In this document: positions 34,663-45,688 of the stretch, in pieces
How the letters are laid out: each line of letters opens with the position of its first letter
Numbering within the stretch: position 1 is the stretch's first letter
Origin: Siderastrea radians
Lineage: Eukaryota; Cnidaria; Anthozoa; Scleractinia; Rhizangiidae
Reading direction: 5' to 3'
DNA length: 64,000 bases
Assembly: GCA_964017195.1 (NCBI GenBank)
Contig: OZ024891.1
Location: forward strand, 7,716,994-7,780,993
The notes under the pieces: model-generated
The model's database searches: none
What the model was told of the DNA's origin: nothing
What the model saw: the letters and a program-made list of their open reading frames with translations, nothing else
Made by a program: the position numbers and the translations under genes

Positions 34663-36377
34663 CCGTACGAAATTTTTTGGCCTGACAGAACCAAAATCAG
34701 GCCTAACAAAGGCCTGATATAGTGCACCAGAGGCTAACAAGAAGCAAAATTTAGCCTAACAATTTTTATGTTAGGCTCCTAGCTGAAAGAGCATGACAAA
34801 AAGAAGTCTAATGTTAGGTTACACTGAGGTTACTTGTCAGTCTCCAGTTGAACTAACAAGAGCCTTAAAAAACAGAGGTTCGTGTTAGGGTTTTGTCATC
34901 AGCCTAACATGAACCATAAATTAACCCAAAATATTTTTGCCTGTTAGAAATGTGACCCCCAACCTAACAATCCACCAAACATGAACCATACTTTTAGAGG
35001 GTTTTTACGTCATTTCAGCTCCTTTAACTTGTTTGTACATTTGACGGGTAAAAGTACCTCGATCCTGGAGCCGCAATCTGAGAAGCGACAAATCTTACAA
35101 TGCCCATTGCACTTAGGTTTCAAATTGACATTTGACGGTTGGTAAAATATTTTCTGCGCCTGACCCGCGTTGGTTTGAATTTGTTGCTTGACGGTTGGAA
35201 TTCGTTGCAGAGTAGCTGTGTCCGCGCGTAGTCATGCCGTAAAACTGCTCAGTAAATTTGCCATCTACGGCTCTCAAAATAGGGCCTCGGCAATGCAATC
35301 GACAAAAGAATGCTCGTTGTTTATCAACAAGTTTCTCTCTGGTGAAATTATCCCCATCGCGCATTTTGAATGGCATTTATCGTCCCCGAAACCGTCAACG
35401 GTCAGGAGATGGCTGCCAACCTTCGCTTCGCTTAATTCTCTCTTCACTTCTCGGGGTGGAAAAGCGACTCGCTCAGTGAGGCGTTTTATCAGTTCAAGGC
35501 CTAAACCACTGTAAAAGCACTGGGAAACGGACGACGGGCCTAAAGCCTTAGGTGAGTTCAAAAGACAACTTTATTTTACACCAATTCAGCACATTTTTAG
35601 TGCAAGTAATATTTTCCATACAAACTCTTATAATCGTCAACAATATATAAATAATAAGCAGGCCAAGAGAGTAGGGGTAATGTGGTCAAAAGCCTACAAT
35701 AGTGAGCTTCGGAAACCTGAAAAAAGGGCCACTTTTTCTCTTGAAAAACTTACACGTTTGGTATTTGTAACCGAAGAACTCGCAAACTCATGCGGACATG
35801 AGGCCTGGTGCAAAACAAAATGACAACAGTTACAAGTCTCCTTTAGATCCAGAAAAAGTAAGTGTATGCAAGGGTATAACGATTTGTAAAATATGAACTT
35901 ATAACCAAGCTAGTGCTTCTTGGGTTTACCATCTTAAGAAAGGTAAGAGAGGTAAGTTGCTAGTGATTGATCTTAACTAAATTTCAACCAAGAACCTCAC
36001 AAAGAACCAAACATGAACCAAGTTCCTTACATTTTTGTCCTTGAAAGTTGCGAGTGACAGATCTTGCATTAAACAGATCTTAACTGAACTAAATAAAGAG
36101 CCTCACTAAACCCTAACATGAACCTAAACATTCCTTACATTTTTACCCTTGGACGTCTGATAACAGTAAACAAAGCCACTTGTGAAAATAACATTAGCGT
36201 AACAAAACCGTGACAAGACCCTTAAAACTGGCTTTTTTAACTCTCCTACGACGTTTATGTAAGGCTCATGTCAGGCTTCATTTTAACGTTGAGAGTTAGT
36301 TTCTTGTAAGATCGCTGTTAGGTTTGAAGATTAAGGCCTTGTTAAGGCTCCTGTCAGACCTAAAATTTTCGTGCGCG
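34663..36377. mobile_element. 1.7-kb insertion with long degenerate inverted ends
   Basis: Absent at the paralogous site (about 12835-12850). The left end GTACGAAATTTTTTGGCCTG and the inverted right end GCACGAAAATTTTAGGTCTG align. The similarity continues loosely (CTGACAG, GCCTAACAA words) for over 100 bp, suggesting long TIRs of a Mutator-like or unknown element. The middle (35100-35560) has open frames with no domain I recognise. Confidence 0.55.
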
Positions 36378-37623
36378 ACGTCTTCTGCCACCGCTACATG
36401 AGAAGCCTTCCCAAGAGCTTTTCTTTGACTGATCACGTCCATAGGGAGGACTCAGTATTTAATAACACCACAACACACGAAAGATGGGTTGACTCTAGCA
36501 ATCAAGAAGGTACATAAAATTTTTATCCTTTAACAGACAAATGAGCAGGTCATGAACAGGTCATCGAAATCGAACTGGGTGACTTGAAGGCCGAGGAAAC
36601 AAATTGGAAACAAAAGCGGAAGTCGTACAGTCGTTTATGCCGCAGCCAATATACTAACCAACCTTGCTTGATAAAAAAGCGGATAAAACCTACCTTATTG
36701 ACGTTTAATTTATCCACATTCTTGTTGTATTGTGACCTGTTTATTTACATTCTAATTTTCTCGTGATCGTTCGACGTTGCTGCCGTGAACTAGGAAACGC
36801 AGCTGCAATAGCGCGTAGTACGTTAATGCACGCGATTACCTTCGTGTGCGTGACATTTAATTGCTTTTCCGGTCTTAAAACTTCCTGTGGCAACTTCGAT
36901 GCCATACGAGTCCATAAACTTGCCACAAAATGGACCAACTAGGGGAAAAGAAAAAACGTCGAAACAAAAATTAAAGCAGAATAAATAAACTCCTCATGAA
37001 TTATCGCCTCGTTTCAAACTTCTTTATTCTTTTTTAACAATCAAGCTTCGAATCGAAATTTTTGTAGTTGCTGATATTTTTCACTGAAATTTTAATATGG
37101 TTAGTTACAGTATTGCCGCCGTTTTTAACTGAAAATAAGGCTATGGATTATATTTCGTGCCTTTTAAATGAGCTACTCAGTACTTTGTCCAAACTGACAA
37201 AGCAGGAAAAGCGTCCAAATTTAATACGTTTGGCAATATATGGAGAAAAGTACTTTTATTGATGGTTATTTACACGGAATTTATAGAATTATATTTGACA
37301 ATATACGGACAAACGATCTTTTTATTGATGGCTACTTCACACTTTATTTATTTAGATCGCACTCGAGCTTAAACTGGTAACCTAAAGGCTCCACCATGAC
37401 AGAAAAATCGAGAAATTACTGCTCGATTCATATGACTGGTCATGTGCCATTTCATTGATCTATTTGCACACCAGTGAAGTTAAAAGGACAACAGGAACAC
37501 ACAGTTACTGTTCGGTAGCTCGAAAGTTGGAATATGCTTGTACAGCATAATAAAAAGTACCACAAGAAAGCACTATTGCTCAGAAGCTACAATTTAACCA
37601 GTCCCCCGTTAGCATGTTACCTG

Positions 37624-37962
37624 GGTGTTACTCCCTGAAAATATGGGTGGGGATGTGCCGCCCACTCCTTCGAAACTTTACCCTATTTCAGACCAAACTA
37701 CGTGATTTTCCCTACCCTATTTCAGACCTGCCCAGGAGCTGCTTTGGTTTTTGTAGACATTTGAGAACGGCCTCAAATGTTTGATATTAATCAAAACACA
37801 CTTCTCCGGAAGAAAATACTAAAAAAGGAGCTTCTTTTAAAAACCATACCCAATTCCCGACCAGATCGCACAAACATTACCCTATTTCAGATCAAACGGC
37901 TCGAAAACCATACTTTTGGGGCCGGACATACTTATCTAGCTTATATAAGGGAGTACCCCTCC
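37624..37962. mobile_element. G-run-ended MITE, copy 2
   Basis: Paralog of 13817-14224: GTTACTCCCTGAAAATATGGG to TATATAAGGGAGTACCCC, with a small internal deletion. Confidence 0.7.
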
Positions 37963-38349
37963 AGGCATTTCACCCAAAACGGAATCAACTTGTACGCGAT
38001 AACACTTAACAGCTAACAGCACTATGGGTTTTATTTGAATTGGTCACACTAAGGATTGGTCACGATTGCATCCATCACTCAAAAGATGGAATCCAACTTG
38101 CAAAGCATAATAAACAGCATTACAGGACTGTGCTTTCCGTTTGAATTGTCTCACATGAAAATTTAATCCAAAATAAGGACCAAAAATTTGAACAGTGGTT
38201 TGATCCTGGGAATAATCATAAATAAACTGTATTGTATTACCTAAAATTGAATTCCTATTTACATTCTGTTCAATCACGTTCTCAGTTTCCGAGAAGCTGA
38301 AGCCCTTTAGGACAGGGGATTTAAAGCGGTTTAGCTTCCTGTCGTCATA

Positions 38350-38641
38350 GAGCGGTTTTCAATTGAGTGTCGAAAGTAATCCGTGTTTTGCTTTGGTTTT
38401 GCTTTACTTCGCTCTGTGATTGGTTAAAAAATCTCGCGCCACTTTCTCGACCAATCAGGAGTAAAACTCAAACCAATCAGTCGCGACTTGCTCGCGCTCG
38501 CACGTTTTTTCCCGCGCTTGACGCCAGTAACATGTACTTGCTTCGAGTTTTGATTGGTTTATTGGGTAATTTGTTTTTGTTGTGATTGGCTGGGGTAATT
38601 ACTTTGGTTTTGGTTTTACGACACTCATTTGAAAAGCGCTC
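38350..38641. mobile_element. MITE with GAGCGG/CGCTC ends, TA target site
   Basis: Ends GAGCGGTTTTCAATTGAGTG and CACTCATTTGAAAAGCGCTC, flanked by TA (38348-38349; 38642-38643). The copy 1 site (14566-14580, GACATATTAATTAAAATCC) is empty. The interior has several CCAATCA/TGATTGG words. Confidence 0.7.
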
Positions 38642-39307
38642 TATTAAGTAAAATCCGGCCGGAAAGATATTCCACGATCTGGAAGCAATTCAAGGTTACC
38701 GGCTGAGGTTTAGTTATGACGAAATTGTGTAACCCTAGTGTCACGTTATTCGTGTTGACGAACACATGCAGCTCGATGCAAGAATAACAGTGAAAAAGCC
38801 GAATGAGAGCCAGGAGGCTCCGAGCGATCATGTGACTACTGTGACGTCACAGAATATGCTTGCCACGCCGGTCACGCTACACCCTTGCGCTACACCTTAA
38901 ACATTGTGCATTGTGTGAATGCTCATACTGTTCAGCTAGTTTCATCAACTGTTGATTTACGTCCATGTTAGAGTCCTTGGCTAGCGACAGAAGTAGACAC
39001 TTGACAAAAATGGTGCTTAGTACGTCTATTTTCTTACTACGACTTCAAGAGCGTTGGTAATTAAAGGGTGACAAATTTCTTAGCACTCTCCCTATTCAAT
39101 GTTGTACCACTGCAAAAGTCAACGTCTGTGGAATAAATCAAACAACATTGTTTGGGGGAAGGGACGGGGATAACGCACAGAGAGGGGATTAAACAATGCT
39201 ACTTGTGAAACTGAAAAAAACATTTCACATCAGTAACTTGAAAGGACACTTGTCAAATGCAGATTTCAGCCCTTCTGACCGACCATCTCACGGTTTCCAG
39301 CACAAAA

Positions 39308-39370
39308 TAGGTAGGTAAGTAGGTAGGTAGGTAGGTAGGTAGGTAGGTAGGTAGGTGGGTAGGTAGGTAA
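39308..39370. repeat. (GTAG)n microsatellite, copy 2
   Basis: Tetranucleotide run matching 22891-22946. Confidence 0.9.
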
Positions 39371-39537
39371 ACTATATTTATACACGGTGAATACTCAAGG
39401 GAATTGGGGATGCAGGTATGGGGAGTCCAAATGACAACTTCAAAGTCAAAGAGTAATTAAGTTCGACCAGCCTTATATCAGCTTTATATATTATTCGATA
39501 AGATTTGACTCCTGGTATACTTGCATTTGGCCTATTG

Positions 39538-39582
39538 GTGATGATGATGATGATGATGATGATGACGATGATGATGATGATG

Positions 39583-39619
<37 letters not shown>
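39538..39619. repeat. (GAT)n(ATC)n self-complementary microsatellite
   Basis: About 41 bp of GAT repeats (one GAC) followed directly by about 36 bp of ATC repeats, so the tract is an inverted repeat. Copy 1 has only the ATC half. Confidence 0.9.
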
Positions 39620-39923
39620 GTTCATCTCGTGAAATTTTTCCATGTTGCGGCAAGTGTTCACTGGTTGTAGTTGAGAGACATCAACTTTCAAACGACAATT
39701 GAACAGTCATTCATTCAGACCCTCAATTTGAAAGGATTTCTGAAAATTGTATAACTTAAAATTGCATTAGAATTTAGTATTCGCTCTATTGAAAGCTACG
39801 TATCGATCATGAGGAGCCATATGTTATCTGTTATTATCACAAGAACGCTACTGTGGACAAAACATTCTCAAGTTCTAAACTTTCAAATATTTTTGAGGAA
39901 AGCTCTAAAGACGTAAACTATCT

Positions 39924-39929
39924 TTTATT
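39924..39929 (-). terminator. Candidate polyadenylation signal of Ig-receptor gene 3
   Basis: AATAAA on the minus strand about 120 nt after the tail stop codon (40051). Position is plausible; no transcript evidence. Confidence 0.4.
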
Positions 39930-40050
39930 TCTTAGTTATCAACGGAACGGACTCCAAGAAATCTCCGGGTGTGTGTTATTGACTTAGTGGACCAGGGGCA
40001 CTGTATGAGGAGTATCCTTTCTTTTCTTTTAACCGAAAGACTACAGAAAG

Positions 40051-40206
40051 TCATTCTTCATTCCCCACTGTCATTCTCGTGCCATTCCCCACTGTCATCC
40101 TCGTCATCTGGAAATGTGGAGCTACGTAAGCATTGCTGTTTCTCAGAGGCTGGTTCATGGCGCCTTCATGAATGTGAAGATGTGGAAATCGCTGCTGTTC
40201 GCTTAT
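40051..40206 (-). CDS. Ig-receptor gene 3, cytoplasmic-tail exon
   Basis: Acceptor CTGAACTGTTGCAG, entered in phase 0 as the TM exons require. It encodes 51 residues, ISEQQRFPHLHIHEGAMNQP then LRNSNAYVAPHFQMTRMTVG and a short repeat ending GNEE and TGA. The tail is short, has one tyrosine (NAYVAP, not a canonical ITIM) and has no kinase or death domain. The end is made of an 8-residue repeat (MTVGNGTR). The gene 2 copy (23781-23959) is frameshifted. Confidence 0.7.
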   Translation of the reverse strand: MSEQQRFPHLHIHEGAMNQPLRNSNAYVAPHFQMTRMTVGNGTRMTVGNEE

Positions 40207-40261
40207 CTGCAACAGTTCAGAGATAGAGGGTTTAGCATAATTACTTGTCAGTAATTATTAC

Positions 40262-41190
40262 CTTCGTGTGTTGAAAAAGTTTGCACGGCGGAAAGAAACC
40301 GTTAATTGGGTCTCTAGGTTGTCACTTGGGTCTCATGTATGCTACCATAACAGCACAAGTAGACATCGTACGAAGTATTCCACCTGCCAGTCTTTAAGCC
40401 CCGGTATCATTATGCTAATTCTCCTTACTGGTCTCCATATATTTCATTGAGTACAAATTGGGAGAATTTGTTTAAACAAGACAATTCTTCTCTGCATGGT
40501 GATCATTTCCTTACTTCTTATGACCTGTATTTGTAATAATGCACTTACTTGATGAGGAGAAATTTGATGATGACCACTGTTAGGGCTTAAAGGGTTAAAT
40601 GCCAGACTTCTCGTCACAAAAACCCCTCGTGGGATGTTAGTATTCAGGTTTTAAAATTAAAAGAAATTGAATTTCTGCTGATGAATATCCTATACAAAGC
40701 ATATTTTTGGGGCCAGAAATGTTTTAAGGAATTTGGGAAACTGATATCTGTTGTGGAATTAGGTCTGTATTCTTACCTCTTTCTGGTCTTTGAAATTCGC
40801 TTTTCTGCACTCTTTATGTATAACAAATACCAAAACCACTAGCACAGCGAGTAAAACTGCTGTAATGGTGATGGAGATCCACACTACCTTGGAAACGCCA
40901 GTTGAATGTGAAGTATCACCTTAGGACAAAAAGAACAACAGTAAGACCGGTTTGCGTAATATCGCCATGATCACTAGGAAAAGGGCTTATATGCGGTCAG
41001 GTGAAAACAAGGCTATTCAATATAATATTGTACTCCTCATATCATTACAGCTCAAGTCTTATGTGGACACGACCTTTTCACAAGGCGAGCAAAGGAAGAA
41101 GAGCTTATTGGAATCTGTGGAAAAAGACGACTTATTTTCAACACCTGACTTGGCAGCTTGACTTGGCACTTGGCTTGACTTGACACCTGT
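40262..41190. repeat. Tandem duplication of the TM-exon region, unit C
   Basis: Very similar to 41664-42570 (period about 1402 bp). Shared features run from CCTTCGTGTGTT through a TTAACCCTTTAAGCCCTAACAG-type repeat word and the TM exon to the following intron. This gives gene 3 two TM exons. Confidence 0.85.
40777..40919 (-). CDS. Ig-receptor gene 3, second (downstream) TM exon
   Basis: A 143-nt phase 1-0 exon, acceptor GTCCTAAG, donor GTAAGA. It encodes DTSHSTGVSKVVW, the TM helix (ISITITAVLLAVLVVLVFVI) and the basic HKECRKANFKDQKE. It duplicates 42181-42323. Both are open and splice-competent, so they would be mutually exclusive. Use of both in tandem would also disturb phase. Confidence 0.75.
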
Positions 41191-41515
41191 CAAGTTCTTT
41201 CTTTTCGTAGTTTTACTCGGTGACCAAGAACATTGTTGTTTATCTAACTGTAAACCCGAAAATAATTCAGTTTTGCCTTGTTCCATCTTTGTTTTCCTTG
41301 CAAGTTTGAAATAAAATCCCGACGCTTCGCTCGATTGACACAGGTTTGACAAGTTTTCGTTTTTGACCAATCAACAACAACCTCACGTCAAGCGCGCGAA
41401 ACCTGACTCCGCTGGCGCGCTCACTCGCTGCTCAGAAGTCACGTTAGTTTGTCACGCAACTCAGGCAGTTTATAAACCACTTTTCTATTTTGTAGCTAAG
41501 TTGAATAATAAATCC

Positions 41516-41655
41516 CTTATTAGACGGTTTAGTGTGTAGTATCGTGGGATATTTTTACTCGTCTCTTGTATTTTGACTCGCCCTACGGGCTCGCCAAAAT
41601 ACGGCAGGACTCGTAAAAATATCCCACGATACTACACACTAAACCGTCTAATAAG
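41516..41655. mobile_element. 140-bp near-perfect palindrome (foldback MITE)
   Basis: Arms CTTATTAGACGGTTTAGTGT ... ACACTAAACCGTCTAATAAG with a centre GCCCTACGGGC. It lies at the junction of the two TM-exon units (C and D), so it is a candidate facilitator of that duplication. Confidence 0.75.
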
Positions 41656-41663
41656 ATATATTT

Positions 41664-42570
41664 ATTACCTTCGTGTGTTTAAAAAGTTCGCAAGGAAAGA
41701 AATCGTTAATTGGGTCTCTAGGTTGTCACTTGGGTGTCATGTATGCTACCATAACAGCACAAGTAGACATCGTACGAAGTATTCCACCTGCCAGTCTTTA
41801 AGCCCCGGTATCATTATGCTAATTCTCCTTACTGGTCTCCATACATTTCATTGAGTACAAATTGGGAGAATTTGTTTAAACAAGACAATTCTTCTTTGCA
41901 TGGTGATTATTTCCTTAATTCTTATGACCTGTATTTGTAATAATGCACTTACTTGATGAGGAGAAATTTGATGATGATCACTGTTAGGGCTTAAAGGGTT
42001 AAATGTCAGACTTCTCGTCACAAAAACCCCTCGTGGGATGTTAGTATTCAGGTTTTAAAATTAAAAGAAATTGAATTTCTGCTGATGAATATCTTATACA
42101 AAGGATATTTTGGGAGCCAGAAGTGTTTCAAGGAATTTGGAAAACTGATATCTGTTGTGGAATTAGGTCTGTATTCTTACCTCTTTCTGTTCTTTTAAAT
42201 TCGCTTTTCTGCATTCTTTATGTATAACAAATAGCAAACCCACTAGCACAGCGAGTAAAACTGCTGTAATGGTGATGGAGATCCACACTACCTTGGAAAC
42301 GCCAGTTGAATGAGAAGTGTCACCTTAGGACAAAAAGAACAACACTAAGACCGGTTTCCGAACTATGGCTATTATCACTGGGAAAAGGGCTTATGGTCAA
42401 ACGAAAACAAGTCTATACAAAACTTTTATTTCTCATACGCTTATGACTGAAGTCTAATATGGACATGACCTTTTCAGAAGGCGAGGAAAGGAAGAAGACC
42501 TTATTGGGATCTGTAGTAAAAGAAGACTTATCTTCAACAACTGACTTGGCTCCACACCATGTTATTGTTT
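41664..42570. repeat. Tandem duplication of the TM-exon region, unit D
   Basis: Partner of 40262-41190. See there. Confidence 0.85.
42181..42323 (-). CDS. Ig-receptor gene 3, first (upstream) TM exon
   Basis: A 143-nt phase 1-0 exon with donor GTAAGA. The TM helix ends LVGLLFVIHKECRK, so residues differ slightly from the downstream copy, and the juxtamembrane end is ANLKEQKE. It directly follows Ig4 (42682-42984) in compatible phase and can splice to the tail at 40206. Confidence 0.78.
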
Positions 42571-42681
42571 ACGTGGAAACCAGTTAAAGTTGGATGGGGT
42601 CTTTGTTGTATTATTCTTGTACTGCACTTGTGTGAAAAACAGAATCTTGAAAATGTTTCTTTCTGTAACAAACAAACTAAC

Positions 42682-42984
42682 CTTTTATGATAAGCACTGC
42701 CTCCCTCGAGGTAACATTTCCGTTGGAGCTTGTTGCCTGACAAGAGTAATTTCCACTATTCTTTATCTCAATTGAATCAATCGTGAATACAGAGGTAGCA
42801 TTTCCTTGTCCCTGGTAGGATTTACGTTCCCTGTCCACGTTTGCAATTCCATTTTTCATCCACGTAATCTTGGGCACCGTACAACCTTTGACAGCGCACG
42901 TGAACACAACGTGATCACCAAGAGAAGCTGTGACACTTTCAGGGTGAAGGTAGAAGGACGTCTCATTACATTCACGTACAGTTT
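42682..42984 (-). CDS. Ig-receptor gene 3, membrane-proximal Ig exon (Ig4)
   Basis: A 303-nt phase 1-1 exon (101 codons), acceptor TTTTCAGCAG and donor GTTAGT. It is a complete I-set domain: Cys30 (VVFTCAVKGC), Trp42 (KITWMKNG), and NSGNYSC ending at Cys82. Extra cysteines at 6 and 35 may pair. The frame is intact, in contrast with gene 2's 290-nt copy. Confidence 0.85.
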
Positions 42985-43706
42985 CTGCTGAAAATCGTAA
43001 ATTGTATGTTGTCACTAAGCAAGCAGCCCATACCGCTGGAGTTTATTGCCTAGTTTCAGAAGCATGGAGCAACTAGAAAGATTGATACGCCCCCCCCCCC
43101 CTGAAGCGCTGGCCAATAAGAAATATTATTAATGAATCACCTTATCTCGTCCTCCTCCCTTTCGGCCATTCAAGAATTCATGCGTCCCACCTTGCTTCCG
43201 TCCCATCTTGAATTCATGCTCCCATCTTGGTAGAGAAAACCTGTGACTTGATTAAGCGCAAAACACGCAAATATGTTATCGGTGTTTTATTCAACCGGAC
43301 CCACAGCTTCAACCATCAACAGTCCGCTGTTAAGTTGACCCACCAAACACCACACTTCAAAAAACATCAATATACAACGTTGCTTTCGATCGTTTAAAAC
43401 TTTTTACTGCATTTCTACTTAGCAATAATTTATTTATTTGTTTATTTAATTATGATTTAATATTTGTTCAGGGACACCCTATTGACAAAGGCTGTAGTTT
43501 AAATAGATTCCCGACTAAGGATAAAACTACAATATATACACAAAAGTTACAAAACACACGTAACGTAAAATGGAATAATATATACATACAACAACATATC
43601 AACGAGGAGGAATAAAAGGCCTTTGAGATGATGCTTAGCTTTGGTCTGTGGAATTAAAGATCTGTTTTAAAAATGAACAAAGCGACAAGTGAAAATTGAT
43701 TCTTAC

Positions 43707-43996
43707 TTTCGTTTAAAAATTAATGTTGTCCTAGAAGATCTCTTCCAGCCCACTACGTTTCTTGCTTTGCACCAATAAATTCCTTGATGAAGTGTTGTGA
43801 CGGATTCCAAAGATAACAACGAGACACCCGTCACTCCCACAGTATTTTTCCTGGACACAGGAAAACCATCTTTATACCATTTGACAACAGGACGAGGAAT
43901 GCCTGTTGCTTCACAAAGCAATCAAGGTCACTTTGCTTCCGGGTGAAACGGTCATCTCATTTACTAGGTTAATTGTGAAGCTTGGTGGCGCTGGCT
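43707..43996 (-). pseudogene. Ig-receptor gene 3, Ig3 exon (frameshifted)
   Basis: Acceptor CATTTTAG, donor GTAAGA. It opens PAPPSFTINLVNEMTVSPGS, then reads VTLIAL and a stop where the B-strand Cys should follow. A different frame resumes CEATGIPRPVVKWYKDGF through IYWCKARNVVGW. Length 290 nt is not a multiple of three. Confidence 0.8.
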
Positions 43997-45688
43997 CTAA
44001 AATGAAAACGTGGTCAGTGAAAACTGTGGTTTTAAGGCTGATTAAAGCGTTCATAGACTTATAAGAGCGAGCATAATGATTAGCTGAAGCTTTTTATACT
44101 ATAAGACTAAGCCAATTATTAAGAAACAACAGAGATATGTTGATATGGGATTATTTTGTTAAAATACTGTAGGGGGATTGGTCAAGCACTTAGGTATACA
44201 CGGCTCATAAATAAGGCATTGTTACTCAAACCTTGCAAAACGTGTTTAACTCCATTACTTATATCTCATTACCATGGATCTTGCAAGCTTAGTAACCGTT
44301 TCCTCACTTAGCTTTTCAGAAACAATCAGCAAGTTCAGAACGAAAACCCTGAGATTGAGGTATTGCAAAATAGAAGCGTGCAGTTTGGAGCAAACGCAAA
44401 GACATCTAGCTATCTCATGTTGTGGATCGCACATAAATCCTTACTGCATGCTTCTCAAAGTTCACACCTAAGGTGTTCCGGGTAGGGTGTGACCTTTTCA
44501 CAATACTTCTGATTTCCGTACTTGTTGTATTTTTCCTTGATTACCCCTCCTAAATTTCGCGATTTCTTGGCTTTGTGGGTTCGCATGTTACCATTAAAAA
44601 CTTTCTTCGATGGTAGGCCTATCGAACGAGCGAGAAAAAAGTTGATTTCAGTACGCAAGACTGACAACTATGTACAAGATTTAGCAAAGTAACACTCTGT
44701 ATAAGACGTCACGAAAGGAACGGTCAAATAAGCTGATCGCTGATTGGGCACAAAAATACAATGCCCCAAAAATTGTGCGCAAGGAAGCGAGAACGCAAAC
44801 GGGCTCTTGAACTATTCCGTTAAAGGTATCCTCCCAGGGGCTGTTCCCGCCCGTCCTGTAAACTTTCGCTCCTACCAGGCTTCAGCTCGCACCTATTTCG
44901 CCCCTTTTATCTGCCTCTCGCCCCGACTATCTGCCCCTGGGTCTCCGAGGATGGATAAATTGGGTCACATTTTATTGTGGGCTTTTCAGTTGGTTTTGGA
45001 TGTATTTAAATTGCCTCAAATTATGAACAAGGAGATTCATTTCAGCTGTTCTCATTTCTTTTTCGCGGTGCCGTAGCTCACAACGGCACTTCGAAAAAGA
45101 AATAAGAGCAGCCGAAAAGCTATGCAATTGAAATTAGCCAGCTGCGTTTGAGCTTCGCGCCAATTTCAATTTGTACGAATTGACGTCACGAATACGCGGC
45201 CAGGCTCCTAAGCGCTATCCAAAATGGCGGCGCCCGATGACGAATGTTTTGCTTCTTTGGAGAGGAATTTCATTGGGATCGGATGCACTAAGGAAGCTCA
45301 AACAACGGTTTGTATCTCAACTCAGTGTGGTCTTTTTATTGGTGTACAAAAAATATACACCTTCTGGAGTGACCTTATCCTTTAATGAGAGAACAGTTAA
45401 ACGAGCAATACATTCGTTATTCAGGGGCGGATCCAGCATTTTTAAAGGGGGGGGGGTGGCTGATTACAGTCGGCCATCAAATTATACGTTAATTTATTTC
45501 AAATTGCCCTACGTTTGCCCCAAAACGTTGTAATTTAGAAAGGACATATTAGAACTTGTAACTCTGCAAGCTCTTGCAACGCCACAAAATAGAAGAAATA
45601 GAATTACATTACCGACCTAAACTCGCGTACAGTAAATGGTAGTACATCACACCACGCATAGGTCTGTTCTAACAAACACGTAAACCTC

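Larger units (their letters stand above)
31330..44290. repeat. Segmental duplication, copy 2
   Basis: Partner of 6880-28400 (see anchors there). It lacks the copy-1 Crypton (8.3-10.3 kb) and the 7.7-kb block. It carries its own insertions at 33445-33857, 34663-36377 and 38350-38641. Confidence 0.85.

Noticed and set aside
35113..35561. Overlapping open frames in the core of the 1.7-kb insertion
   Set aside because: No recognisable motif. Retained only as an unclassified insertion, not as genes.
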